The notes under the pieces were generated by a model. That model ran no database searches. It was not told where the DNA came from and saw only the letters and a list, made by a program, of their open reading frames with translations. A program made the translations under genes and the position numbers. DNA of 64,000 nt from Nocardioides bizhenqiangii (GTDB taxonomy: Bacteria; Actinomycetota; Actinomycetes; Propionibacteriales; Nocardioidaceae): NCBI RefSeq assembly GCF_034661235.1, contig NZ_CP141059.1:2665501-2729500 (forward strand), given 5' to 3'. Positions within the stretch are counted from its first letter, which is position 1, and every line of letters begins with the position of its first letter. Positions 1 to 8,092 of this stretch are shown here, one piece after another.

Positions 1-222
1 GAACGGTTCCAGGAGCTGAAGACGCACGAGGACGACTGGACCGTGCACGTCCGGCCGGAGCAGGTCGTCGAGATCGCGTTCGACGGGCTGCAGCGGTCGT
101 CGCGCTATCCCGGTGGCGTCGCGCTGCGGTTCGCGCGGGTGGTGCGCTACCGCGACGACAAGACCGCCGACCAGGCCGACACGATCGAGACCGTGCGGCA
201 GATCGCCACCCGAACCGGCTAG
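1..222 (+). CDS. ATP-dependent DNA ligase, C-terminal 73 residues (partial)
   Basis: Reading frame 1 is open from the window edge to a TAG at 220-222. The 73 residues run from [11 protein letters not shown] through [14 protein letters not shown] and [14 protein letters not shown] to a final RQIATRTG. This is the typical end of the OB-fold domain of actinobacterial ATP-dependent DNA ligases (LigB type), where the RFxRVxxxRxDK stretch is the conserved motif VI that helps nucleotidyl transfer. The catalytic lysine and N-terminal domains lie outside the window. A role in nick sealing is inferred from the family. The TetR gene follows 40 bp downstream on the same strand. Confidence 0.75.
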   Translation, partial: ERFQELKTHEDDWTVHVRPEQVVEIAFDGLQRSSRYPGGVALRFARVVRYRDDKTADQADTIETVRQIATRTG

Positions 223-226
223 ATGT

Positions 227-243
227 TGCAACACCGAGTTGCA
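227..243. promoter_or_regulatory. Candidate TetR operator and promoter
   Basis: An inverted repeat TGCAAC-N5-GTTGCA lies 20 bp before the TetR start. A TTGCAA (226-231) and a TACAGT (251-256), 19 bp apart, could be the -35 and -10 elements, so a dimer bound here would block the promoter. Autoregulation is inferred from position and symmetry only. Confidence 0.4.
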
Positions 244-262
244 CGTCCCGTACAGTTTCCCC

Positions 263-964
263 ATGGCGACTCGCGCACCGCAGACCGACGGCCGACGCAG
301 GGCGGCGGCCGCTCGACGCCGCGCGCGCAAGGAGCAGATCATCGCGGCCACCCGTGAGCTGTTCGACTCCCGCGGCGTGCGCGACGTCCAGATCGAGGAG
401 ATCGCCGGCGCGGTCGGCATCAACCGGGCGATCGTCTACCGCCACTTCACCGGCAAGGAGGAGCTGTTCGCGCTCACCCTGGTCGGCTACCTCGACGAGC
501 TCCACGACGCGATGCAGGACGCCGCGGCGTCGAGCACCGAGGCGCCCGACCGGCTGGCCGCCGTCGTCGGCGCCTTCATCGACTACGGCGTAGCGCATCC
601 TGCGTTCGTCGACTGCGCTCAGTCGCTGATGGTGCGCCCCGGTGACGAACTGCTGGACGACATCTCCGACGGTGCGCTGTTCCGCCTCGGGCGCGGCATC
701 ACCTCGTGCATGACGATCCTGTCGCAGGTGCTGGCCGAGGGCACCGAGTCCGGAGACTTCACGATGACCTCGGACCCGGTCGTGATGGCGAACACCATGT
801 ACGCCAGCGGCCTGGGCGCCCTCCACCTGGCTCGTCTCGGGATCCTGGTCAGCGAGTCGGCGCCCGGTGTCCCGGTGGTCAGCCAGGTCTCCGCCGAGCA
901 GGTCCGCGAGTACGTCGTGTCCTCCGCGCTGGCAGTGGTGATGCGGGGAGTCCGCGCCAGCTGA
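263..964 (+). CDS. TetR/AcrR family transcriptional regulator
   Basis: This 233-residue protein begins at ATG 263; an upstream in-frame start at 113 would run through the ligase gene and was rejected. After a basic tail (RRRAAAARRRARKEQI), residues 20-70 form the TetR helix-turn-helix, with IEEIAGAVGINRAIVYRHF as recognition region and FTGKEELF closing the domain. The remaining 160 residues are the helical ligand-binding and dimerisation part. It points toward, and converges with, a thiolase gene. Its neighbours are all fatty acyl-CoA genes, so an acyl-CoA or related ligand is plausible, but this is inference. It may bind the dyad at 227-243. Confidence 0.85.
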   Translation: MATRAPQTDGRRRAAAARRRARKEQIIAATRELFDSRGVRDVQIEEIAGAVGINRAIVYRHFTGKEELFALTLVGYLDELHDAMQDAAASSTEAPDRLAAVVGAFIDYGVAHPAFVDCAQSLMVRPGDELLDDISDGALFRLGRGITSCMTILSQVLAEGTESGDFTMTSDPVVMANTMYASGLGALHLARLGILVSESAPGVPVVSQVSAEQVREYVVSSALAVVMRGVRAS

Positions 965-987
965 GACCGCGGGCGCCACCGGCGGGC

Positions 988-1031
988 GTCTCGATACGCC
1001 CTCGCCAAGCGGCTCGGGCTACTCGACGAGC
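988..1031. repeat. Interspersed GTCTCGATACG...CTACTCGACGAG repeat, copy A
   Basis: The segment starts with GTCTCGATACGCCCTCGCC and ends with CTACTCGACGAGCG, closely matching the left arm of the large palindrome at 37622-37723. It lies between the convergent TetR and thiolase stop codons, where it may act as a terminator. It is one of four family members in this window. Confidence 0.6.
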
Positions 1032-1039
1032 GTGACCCG

Positions 1040-2332
1040 TCAGCGCTCCATGATCGCGACGACGCCCTGACCACCGGCGGCGCAGACCGAGACCAGCGCC
1101 CGGCCGGAGCCCTTCTCGGCGAGCAGCTTCGCGGTGTTGGCCACGATCCGGCCACCGGTCGCGGCGAACGGGTGTCCCGCGGCGAGCGAGGAGCCCTTGA
1201 CGTTGAGCTTGCGGCGGTCGATCGAACCGAGCGGCGCGTCGAGGCCGAGGCGCTCCTTGCAGAAGACCGGGCTCTCCCACGCGGCGAGGGTCGACAGCAC
1301 CTGCGACGCGAAGGCCTCGTGGATCTCGTAGAAGTCGAAGTCCTGGAGGGTCAGGCCGTGGCGGGCGAGCATCCGCGGCACGGCGTACGCCGGCGCCATC
1401 AGCAGGCCCTCGTGACCGTTGACGAAGTCGACCGCGGCCACCTCGGAGTCGACGAAGTAGGCCAGCGGGGTCAGTCCGTGCGCCTCGGCCCACTCGTCGG
1501 AGGTCAGCAGCACGGCGGACGCGCCGTCGGTCAGCGGCGTCGAGTTGCCGGCCGTCATGGTGGCAGCCTCGCCCTTGCCGAAGACCGGCTTGAGCGTCGC
1601 GAGCTTCTCCAGCGATGAGTCGGCGCGCAGGTTGTTGTCGCGCTCGAGCCCCCGGAACGGGGTGACCAGGTCGTCCTGCCAGCCCTCGTCGTAGGACCGG
1701 GCGAGGTTGTGGTGGGACGTGACGGCGAGCTCGTCCTGGGCCTCGCGGGCGATCTGCCACTCGAGCGCGGTCAGCGCCTGGTGGTCACCCATCGACAGCT
1801 TCGTGCGCGGCTCCCCGTTGGACGGGATCGCGAGGCCGATGTCGCCCGGGCGGATGGAGGCGAGAACGGCGAGCCGGTCCTTGGTCGACCGGGCGTTGTT
1901 GAGCTGGATGAGCTTCTTGCGGAGCTTCTCGGAGATCGCGATCGGCGCGTCGGACGTCGTGTCCACACCGCCGCCGATGCCCGAGTCGAGCTGGCCCAGC
2001 TTGATCTTGTTGGCGATGTAGTTGATCGCCTGAAGGCCGGTGCCGCAGGCCTGCTGGAGGTCGATGGCGGCGGTCTCCGCGGCGAGCTTGGTGCCGAGCA
2101 CCGACTCGCGGACCAGGTTGAAGTCGCGGCTGTGCTTGAGCACCGCGCCGCCCGCGACCTCGCCGATCCGTTCACCCTCGAGCCCGAACCGGGTCACCAG
2201 GCCGTCGAGCGCGGCCGTCAGCATCTCCTGGTTGGAGGCGGTGGCGTAGGCGCCGTTGGAACGGGCGAACGGGATGCGGTTGCCGCCGATGACAGCGGCC
2301 CGGCGTACGGAGGAATGAGCAGTGTCAGCCAT
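1040..2332 (-). CDS. Acetyl-CoA C-acetyltransferase / 3-ketoacyl-CoA thiolase (FadA2-like)
   Basis: The 430-residue product has all thiolase signatures: the nucleophilic cysteine in LQQACGTGLQ near residue 85, the EIHEAFA histidine motif near 345, GHPFAATGG near 387, and the second catalytic cysteine in SVCAAGGQG near the C-terminus. It catalyses thiolytic cleavage or Claisen condensation of 3-ketoacyl-CoA in beta-oxidation. ATG 2332 is preferred over ATG 2347 because GAGGATAGGA lies just in front of it. It is transcribed divergently from fabG and the MaoC gene, the same arrangement as fadA2 // fabG4-htdX in M. tuberculosis. The length fits the FadI/FadA2 subgroup. Confidence 0.9.
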   Translation of the reverse strand: MADTAHSSVRRAAVIGGNRIPFARSNGAYATASNQEMLTAALDGLVTRFGLEGERIGEVAGGAVLKHSRDFNLVRESVLGTKLAAETAAIDLQQACGTGLQAINYIANKIKLGQLDSGIGGGVDTTSDAPIAISEKLRKKLIQLNNARSTKDRLAVLASIRPGDIGLAIPSNGEPRTKLSMGDHQALTALEWQIAREAQDELAVTSHHNLARSYDEGWQDDLVTPFRGLERDNNLRADSSLEKLATLKPVFGKGEAATMTAGNSTPLTDGASAVLLTSDEWAEAHGLTPLAYFVDSEVAAVDFVNGHEGLLMAPAYAVPRMLARHGLTLQDFDFYEIHEAFASQVLSTLAAWESPVFCKERLGLDAPLGSIDRRKLNVKGSSLAAGHPFAATGGRIVANTAKLLAEKGSGRALVSVCAAGGQGVVAIMER

Positions 2333-2403
2333 GTTTCCTATCCTCATGCTTCAGGCCCGCCGAGAGAACAGTTTGAGGGCCAAGTCACGAAATGTGGACT
2401 CAG

Positions 2404-2422
2404 AGTTACACATCTAGTTACA
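2404..2422. promoter_or_regulatory. Direct repeat AGTTACA-N5-AGTTACA in divergent promoter region
   Basis: Two AGTTACA heptamers with 12-bp periodicity sit in the 153-bp gap between the divergent thiolase and fabG genes. An ATGTG/CACAT inverted pair overlaps (2392-2413). This AT-richer patch is the likely control region for both directions, with the TetR protein at 263-964 as one candidate binder. Confidence 0.3.
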
Positions 2423-2485
2423 TAGACGCTGAGCGGGCTCGGCCCGTGGACCTCGATCCAACCGCTGCGGAGGCACTGCACCGAC

Positions 2486-3832
2486 ATGAGTGACAAGTAC
2501 CAGGGCTTCGTCTCGTCCCCGATCGGCAAGCTGCTGGTCAAGAATCTCGGACTTCCCAACCCGACCAGGCTCGAGCGCTACACGGCCGGCGACCCGCTCG
2601 TCGACGGCACCGTGCTGGTCGGAGGCTCCGGTCGACTGGTCGAGTCCCTGCCGGGCCTGCTCGACCTCCTCGGGATCGCGTCGACACCGACCTTCGGCGA
2701 GGGCGCGCGGCTCAAGGGCATCGTGTTCGACGCGACCGGCCTCAAGGACTCGTCCGCGCTGATCGCGCTGCGCGACTTCTTCACCCCGGTCCTGCGCAGC
2801 CTCGACGAGTGCGGTCGCGTCGTGGTCATTGGCACCCCGCCGGAGCTGGCCAGCGGCTCGGAGCGGGTCGCCCAGCGCGCGCTCGAGGGCTTCACCCGCA
2901 GCCTCGGCAAGGAGGTCGGCAAGGGCAGCACCGTCCAGCTGGTCTACGTTGCCGAGGGCGCCGAGGCGGGCGTGACCAGCACGCTCGGGTTCCTGCTCTC
3001 CCCCAAGTCCGCGTACGTCGCCGGGCAGGTCGTGAGAATCGGCGCGCACGGCAAGGCGAAGGTCACCGAGGTGGCCGACCACACCCAGCCGCTCGTCGGC
3101 AAGATCGCGCTCGTCACCGGCGCCAGCCGCGGCATCGGCGAGATGATCGCCCGCGTCCTGCACCGCGACGGCGCGAAGGTCGTCGGCCTGGACGTGCCCC
3201 AGGCGGCGAGCGAGCTGCAGGCGCTGATGAAGGAGCTGGACGGCGACTGGCTGACGGTCGACATCAGCGGCGACGACGCTCCGCAGCGGATCGCCCACCA
3301 CCTCAAGGAGAAGCACGGCGGGGTCGACGTCGTCGTCCACAACGCCGGGATCACCCGCGACCGCAAGCTCGCCAACATGGCGCCCAGCGACAAGGGCGAC
3401 CGCTGGGCGCAGGTCCTCGGGGTCAACCTGACCGCTCCCGAGCGGATCACCCGCGAGCTGCTCGACCAGGGCATCGTCAACGCCGGCGGCTCGATCATCG
3501 GTGTCGCGAGCATCGCCGGCATCGCCGGCAACGTGGGTCAGACCAACTACGCGGCGTCGAAGGCAGGCGTCATCGGTCTCGTCGACTGGCTCGCCGCCGA
3601 GCTCGAGGACGGCATCACCATCAACGCCGTCGCTCCCGGCTTCATCATCACCCAGATGACCGCCGCGGTGCCGTTCGCGACCCGCGAGGTCGGCCAGCGC
3701 CTCAACGCGATGGCGCAGGGCGGACTGCCGGTCGACGTCGCCGAGACCATCGCGTGGTACGCCAACCCGACCTCCAGCCTGGTCAACGGCAACGTGGTCC
3801 GGGTCTGCGGCCAGATGATGCTGGGTGCCTGA
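2486..3832 (+). CDS. fabG: 3-oxoacyl-ACP/CoA reductase, high-molecular-weight FabG (FabG4-like)
   Basis: This 448-residue SDR protein is about 200 residues longer than ordinary FabG. The N-terminal half is a degenerate flavodoxin/Rossmann-like domain. The C-terminal half has the cofactor motif TGASRGIG near 212, NAGITRD near 288, a catalytic serine in VASIAGIAG near 340 and the YAASK catalytic pair near 355. It reduces 3-ketoacyl thioesters. The architecture is that of the mycobacterial HMwFabG (Rv0242c), which is NADH-dependent; that cofactor choice is family knowledge and not read here. The MaoC dehydratase gene starts 1 bp after its stop, so the two steps are co-expressed. Confidence 0.9.
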   Translation: MSDKYQGFVSSPIGKLLVKNLGLPNPTRLERYTAGDPLVDGTVLVGGSGRLVESLPGLLDLLGIASTPTFGEGARLKGIVFDATGLKDSSALIALRDFFTPVLRSLDECGRVVVIGTPPELASGSERVAQRALEGFTRSLGKEVGKGSTVQLVYVAEGAEAGVTSTLGFLLSPKSAYVAGQVVRIGAHGKAKVTEVADHTQPLVGKIALVTGASRGIGEMIARVLHRDGAKVVGLDVPQAASELQALMKELDGDWLTVDISGDDAPQRIAHHLKEKHGGVDVVVHNAGITRDRKLANMAPSDKGDRWAQVLGVNLTAPERITRELLDQGIVNAGGSIIGVASIAGIAGNVGQTNYAASKAGVIGLVDWLAAELEDGITINAVAPGFIITQMTAAVPFATREVGQRLNAMAQGGLPVDVAETIAWYANPTSSLVNGNVVRVCGQMMLGA

Positions 3833-3833
3833 G

Positions 3834-4679
3834 ATGGCCATCCCCGTGATGCTGAAAGCGGCGCTCCCTGCGATCCCCGGCGTGAACCAGCTGCCCGGGA
3901 TCAAGAAGACCGGCCGCACGCTGCCGGACCTCACCCTGGAGCGCAACGACGTAGTCGTCGAGCGACGGGAGGTCGACCGTTACGCGGCGGTCTGCGGCTT
4001 CCCGACCAAGGACGTGGCACCGGTCCCCTACCTGCACATGCTGGCGTTCCCCCTCCACATGGCGCTGATGACCGACGCGTCGTTCCCCTTCCCCGCGATC
4101 GGCTCGGTGCACCTGGAGAACTCCATCACCCAGCACCGCCCCGTCGCGATCGGCGAGACCGTGTCGCTGTCCCTCAGGGCAGACAACCTGCGCACGAGCA
4201 CCAAGGGTCGAGCGTGGGACATGAACGTGGTCGGCACCGTCGACGACGAGGTCGTCTGGGAGTCGGTCTCGACGTACCTCCGGGTCGGCAAGGGCGACAA
4301 GGAGAGCGGGGATCCCGGCACGTCGTTCACCGCGATCGAGGCCAAGGGCCCGGTCTGGAGCATCCCGGAGAACATCGGCCGCACCTACGGCGCGGTGTCG
4401 GGCGACCGCAACCCGATCCACCTCTACCCGCTCACGGCCAAGGCACTGGGGTTCCCGCGCCACATCGCGCACGGCATGTGGAGCAAGGCCCGCTGCATCG
4501 CGGCTCTCGAGAACCGGCTGCCGGACAAGGTGAAGGTGGAGGTCGGCTTCAAGAAGCCGATCTTCCTCCCGGGCAAGGCGCGCTTCGGCGCCGAGGCGAA
4601 CCCGGCAGGCTGGGACTTCGCCCTCGTCAACCCGAAGTCGGGTGCTCCGCACCTGCTGGGGCGTACGACGGCGCTCTGA
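3834..4679 (+). CDS. MaoC-family 3-hydroxyacyl-thioester dehydratase (HtdX-like)
   Basis: ATG 3834 lies one base after the fabG stop codon, giving 281 residues. The C-terminal half holds the hydratase-2 motif YGAVSGDRNPIHLYPLTAKA (residues about 184-203), with the Asp and His used in hydration of the enoyl thioester, followed by HGMWSKA. The N-terminal half is a second, degenerate hotdog fold. It should act after FabG on (R)-3-hydroxyacyl thioesters. The pair matches Rv0242c-Rv0241c (fabG4-htdX). Only 4 bp separate it from the convergent methyltransferase-like gene, so there is no room for an independent terminator. Confidence 0.88.
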   Translation: MAIPVMLKAALPAIPGVNQLPGIKKTGRTLPDLTLERNDVVVERREVDRYAAVCGFPTKDVAPVPYLHMLAFPLHMALMTDASFPFPAIGSVHLENSITQHRPVAIGETVSLSLRADNLRTSTKGRAWDMNVVGTVDDEVVWESVSTYLRVGKGDKESGDPGTSFTAIEAKGPVWSIPENIGRTYGAVSGDRNPIHLYPLTAKALGFPRHIAHGMWSKARCIAALENRLPDKVKVEVGFKKPIFLPGKARFGAEANPAGWDFALVNPKSGAPHLLGRTTAL

Positions 4680-4683
4680 CGCG

Positions 4684-6735
4684 CTACCCGGCGGGCCGCG
4701 TGCGGCTGATGGCCTGCTTCACCCGCTCGATCCGGGGCAGGTGAACGCTCCCGTCGGCGAGGAGGTCGACGTACCGGTCGGCGGTGTCGCGCAGCAGGTC
4801 GACCGCGCCGTCGGGGTCGCCCTTCGCCGCCACCAACCGCACCCGCGACAAGGCGAGCAGAAGCTGCCACTCGCGACCGATGGTCTCGACCTCGCCGCCG
4901 GACGCGTCGTGGTAGCGGAGGCACTCGTCGAGGGTGGCCTCGGTGAAGGGGTCGTACGTCGCCACGTCCGCCGGAACCGCGGTGGTGCTGCCGTAGACGG
5001 CCGACGTCCGGACCTGTCCCTGCCAGCGGAGGTGGCCGACCAGAAAGCCCATCGTGACGTTGACCCACGGCAGCCTGTCGGAGTACACGTCGCGGACGAC
5101 CAGCGTCGAGGAGCCCGCGATGAGCGCAGGGAAGAACGACGCCGCAATCCTGGCGTTCACGGTGGCGCTCGGCGCCGCGTCGACGAAGGCCAGCTCGATC
5201 GGTGAGCCGTCCCAGCCCTGCTTCTCGAGGTCGCCGACGTGCAGCTCGACCAGGTCGCCGTACGGCGCGACGGTGCGGGTGAGGCGCGGCAGGAAGCTGT
5301 CGCCGAGCTGGATGGTGACGTCGCCGAAGGTCCGTTCCCGCTTCGCGGCCGGGCCGGGCGGGGCGGGGAGGAAGCCTCGGTCGAAGCCGTGGATCGGGAG
5401 CCCGGGGACCCGATGCTCGGCTGCGGAGAACACCGGGTTGGCCCGAAGTCCCTCCGCCTCGGCGACCAGCGAAGCGCCGAGGAAGCTCCCCACGTCGACG
5501 ATCGCGCCCTCGCCCCGCCAGGTCTTGGCCGCGAGCTCCTCGAGCAGGGCCTGTTCGGTGACCGATGTCTGTCCCGGCACCGTCGGCCGCTCACGAACGC
5601 GGGCGCTGGCGGCCGCGAGGTCGACCTCGCGCAGCGCCGTCGTGCCCGCGGCCGCCTCGCCGAGGAGAGGGAGCACGGTCGGGCGTCCGTCCACGGTGTC
5701 GTCGACGCCGTCCCAACCCAGCTTCCGGTACAGCACGCCGCTCGTGACCTGGCCGACGCACCGGTCGAGCCGCCGCCGGGCGTCGGGCCCGGTGGCCGGG
5801 TCGGTCAGCACGTCGGAGTACTCGACTGCGAGCGAACCCAGGTAGTCGAGGGCATCGGAGCGCCGCCCCTTGTGCGCCATCAGCAGTCCTCGGGACAGGG
5901 CCAACCGGAGCTCGGTGCCGCGGCCGATGCCGGGGAACGGCACGGCGTCGTGCAGGCGGAGGCAGTCGTCGAAGGTGCCGTGGAGGAACGGGTCGTACGA
6001 CGCGACGTCCGCCGGGACCGCCGAGACGTTGGTGTAGACCGAGCTCGAGTTGACCTGGCCCTCCCAGCGGAAGTGGTCGGCCAGGTGGCCCATGGTGACC
6101 CGGATCCATGGCAGCCGGTCGAAGAAGAAGTCCTGATGGATGAGCGTCGACGCGCCCGGGACCAGGGCCGTCAGGAACTCGCGGGAGACGTGGGCGTTGA
6201 GGCGCGCCGTCTTGCAGACGTCGATGAAGGCGATCTCGATGGGTGAGCCGTCCCAGTGCTGGTCGTTCAGGTCACCGATGTGCAGGGCGATCGCGTCGCG
6301 GTAGGGCTCGGTCGCGCGCTCGAGGGCGCTGACGAAGTCGTCGCCGAGGTCGAGCTCGAAGCCGTCGTAGACCTTCCGCTGCCTCTCGCGCGGCCCGCGC
6401 CGACCTGGGTGGATCCCCCGCTCGTAGCCGTGGATCGGCTTCCCCCCGGGGAAGCGGGACCAGTCTGCGGCTCCCCCGGCCGGGTTGGCCTGCAGACCCT
6501 GCGCCTCCGCGACGAGGGAGGAGCCGAGGAAGCTGCCGCCGTCGATGATGGCGCCCTCTCCCCGCCAGGTCGTCGCCACGACGCGGGTCAGCATCGCGCG
6601 CTCCTCGATCGTGAGCATCCCGGGCACCGCGGGTGCCTGCTCGAGCCGGGCGACCGCCTCGGGGATCCCGAGCCGGTCGAGGAAGGGCGAGCGGCTCACA
6701 CTCGGCGGCGGCAGGGGCAGCAGGTCGTCAGCCAT
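4684..6735 (-). CDS. Internally duplicated class I methyltransferase-like protein
   Basis: The 683-residue protein consists of two tandem copies of one domain of about 330-350 residues. TWRGEGAIIDGGSFLGSS (about 56-73) recurs as TWRGEGAIVDVGSFLGAS (about 405-422). HIGDLNDQHWDGSPIEIAF (about 152-170) recurs as HVGDLEKQGWDGSPIELAF, and VPADVASYDPF as VPADVATYDPF. The D-x-GSFLG-S element looks like motif I of SAM-dependent methyltransferases of the Methyltransf_24/TylF kind, and the IDV/VDA strand fits motif IV. The acidic residue after motif I is not obvious, so one or both copies may be inactive. It is last in an operon and overlaps the upstream methyltransferase gene by 8 bp. Substrate unknown; surface glycan or small-molecule modification is a guess. 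Confidence 0.65.
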   Translation of the reverse strand: MADDLLPLPPPSVSRSPFLDRLGIPEAVARLEQAPAVPGMLTIEERAMLTRVVATTWRGEGAIIDGGSFLGSSLVAEAQGLQANPAGGAADWSRFPGGKPIHGYERGIHPGRRGPRERQRKVYDGFELDLGDDFVSALERATEPYRDAIALHIGDLNDQHWDGSPIEIAFIDVCKTARLNAHVSREFLTALVPGASTLIHQDFFFDRLPWIRVTMGHLADHFRWEGQVNSSSVYTNVSAVPADVASYDPFLHGTFDDCLRLHDAVPFPGIGRGTELRLALSRGLLMAHKGRRSDALDYLGSLAVEYSDVLTDPATGPDARRRLDRCVGQVTSGVLYRKLGWDGVDDTVDGRPTVLPLLGEAAAGTTALREVDLAAASARVRERPTVPGQTSVTEQALLEELAAKTWRGEGAIVDVGSFLGASLVAEAEGLRANPVFSAAEHRVPGLPIHGFDRGFLPAPPGPAAKRERTFGDVTIQLGDSFLPRLTRTVAPYGDLVELHVGDLEKQGWDGSPIELAFVDAAPSATVNARIAASFFPALIAGSSTLVVRDVYSDRLPWVNVTMGFLVGHLRWQGQVRTSAVYGSTTAVPADVATYDPFTEATLDECLRYHDASGGEVETIGREWQLLLALSRVRLVAAKGDPDGAVDLLRDTADRYVDLLADGSVHLPRIERVKQAISRTRPAG

Positions 6736-8092
6736 CGTGGTCCGTCTTCGGCGACGCGACGGCGAGCACCACGTTGACGCTGAGATCGCGCTCGGTCAGG
6801 TCCGGGACCGTCTGCCGGACCCGATCGAGGATCTCCGGGGTGAGCCGGGCGATCGTCGAGGGCGAGGAGGGGATCTCCTCCCACCGCTCGACCTCGAAGT
6901 ACCTCTCGGTGATCGCCCGCAGCTCGTCGAGCCGGATCCGGTTGAGGTCGGTCAGGTACTGGTGGTACGGCGGCAGGCTCGGGACCAGGTCGATGTGCCG
7001 CCAGTCCGCGATCTGCCGGTGGATCCACAGCGACTCGTCGAGCTGCTCGGGTTGGTTCGGAGCATCGTGGTGCCCGTTCCAGCAGTAGAAGTTGTGGTGG
7101 TGGAACACCAGCTTGGTGTCCGGCTTGCACAACGGGACCAGGCCCGCGAACACCCGGTCCAGCTCCTGCAGGTGCTCGGTCACGTTGTGCAGGGAGATGG
7201 TGTCGAACGTCTCGTCGAAGGAGAGGTCCTCCGACTTCCCGCGGACCAGCCGGATCGCCGGCAGCGTCTCCGCGATCTCGCGCGGAGTGACGCCCATGTC
7301 CGACCAGGAGCGAATGCGCTTGTTCTTGGCGTCCGACGTCTCGAGGTCCATCGCCGGATCGAGCCCGAGGTACGACGTGGCGCCGGCGACGAGGAAACCC
7401 ATCCCGAAGCCGCCGAAGCCGCACCCGACATCGATCACGCTCCGGCCACGGACGTGCTCCTGGATCCGGCGCGGCCACGTGATGTAGCCGAACTCCGCGG
7501 AGACCTCGATCAGGTGCGCGTCGTAGCTGCGGAGCGCTTCGTCGGGGTCGGTGGCGTTGGAGAAGTACGCGACCTTGGCGCGTTCCGGGTCGGCCGTCCA
7601 GTCACCGCCCGGATCCATCGCGGAGAGCTCCCGTGCCGCCCTCCGGAGCACGTCGGTCGGCCCCGACCGCCGCGCCTCGAGGTAGCCCGCGTCCACGACG
7701 GCGAGCAGCGGCCGCGCCTCCGCCAGCACGTCCGTGTCGCTCCGGCCCGCCCGCACCTTGTCGATCCTGGTCAGCACGCGTCCGGCGGCCGCGGGATCGG
7801 GCAGGAGGGCCGCCGCCGTCTCGGCATCGATCCGGGCTCCGCGGAAGTCGCCGGTCGCCAGCTTTGCCCGCGCCCGCAGCAGCGTCGCGCCTCCGTGATG
7901 CGGGCGCTCGCCGAGGAACGCGTCGAGCACGGTCAGTGCCACGTCGGGGCGCGCTGCCGCCAGCTCGACGCGGGCGAGGACGATCGTCGCCGGCCCGGCC
8001 GGCGTCTCCTCGACGAGAGGCATGAGGAGTCGGCGTGCCTCGTCGTGGTCGCCCCGCGCGAGCGCCTCGCGGCCGGCCTCCAGCGACGTCAC
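6728..8092 (-). CDS. TPR-like/SAM-dependent methyltransferase fusion
   Basis: Start GTG 8092 overlaps the thioesterase stop as GTGA, giving 454 residues; a longer frame running into the thioesterase gene was rejected. Residues 1-110 are alanine-rich helical repeats (LEAGREALARGDHDEARRLL, then VLARVELAAARPDVALTVL) resembling TPR units. Residues about 190-330 are a class I methyltransferase: motif I VIDVGCGFGGFGMGFL, then YLGLDPAMDLE, and DTISLHNVTEHLQ as motif IV region. HHHNFYCWNGH follows, as in polysaccharide-linked methyltransferases. The coupled downstream gene is also methyltransferase-like, so the two may act on one substrate, which is not known. Confidence 0.7.
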   Translation of the reverse strand: MTSLEAGREALARGDHDEARRLLMPLVEETPAGPATIVLARVELAAARPDVALTVLDAFLGERPHHGGATLLRARAKLATGDFRGARIDAETAAALLPDPAAAGRVLTRIDKVRAGRSDTDVLAEARPLLAVVDAGYLEARRSGPTDVLRRAARELSAMDPGGDWTADPERAKVAYFSNATDPDEALRSYDAHLIEVSAEFGYITWPRRIQEHVRGRSVIDVGCGFGGFGMGFLVAGATSYLGLDPAMDLETSDAKNKRIRSWSDMGVTPREIAETLPAIRLVRGKSEDLSFDETFDTISLHNVTEHLQELDRVFAGLVPLCKPDTKLVFHHHNFYCWNGHHDAPNQPEQLDESLWIHRQIADWRHIDLVPSLPPYHQYLTDLNRIRLDELRAITERYFEVERWEEIPSSPSTIARLTPEILDRVRQTVPDLTERDLSVNVVLAVASPKTDHDG

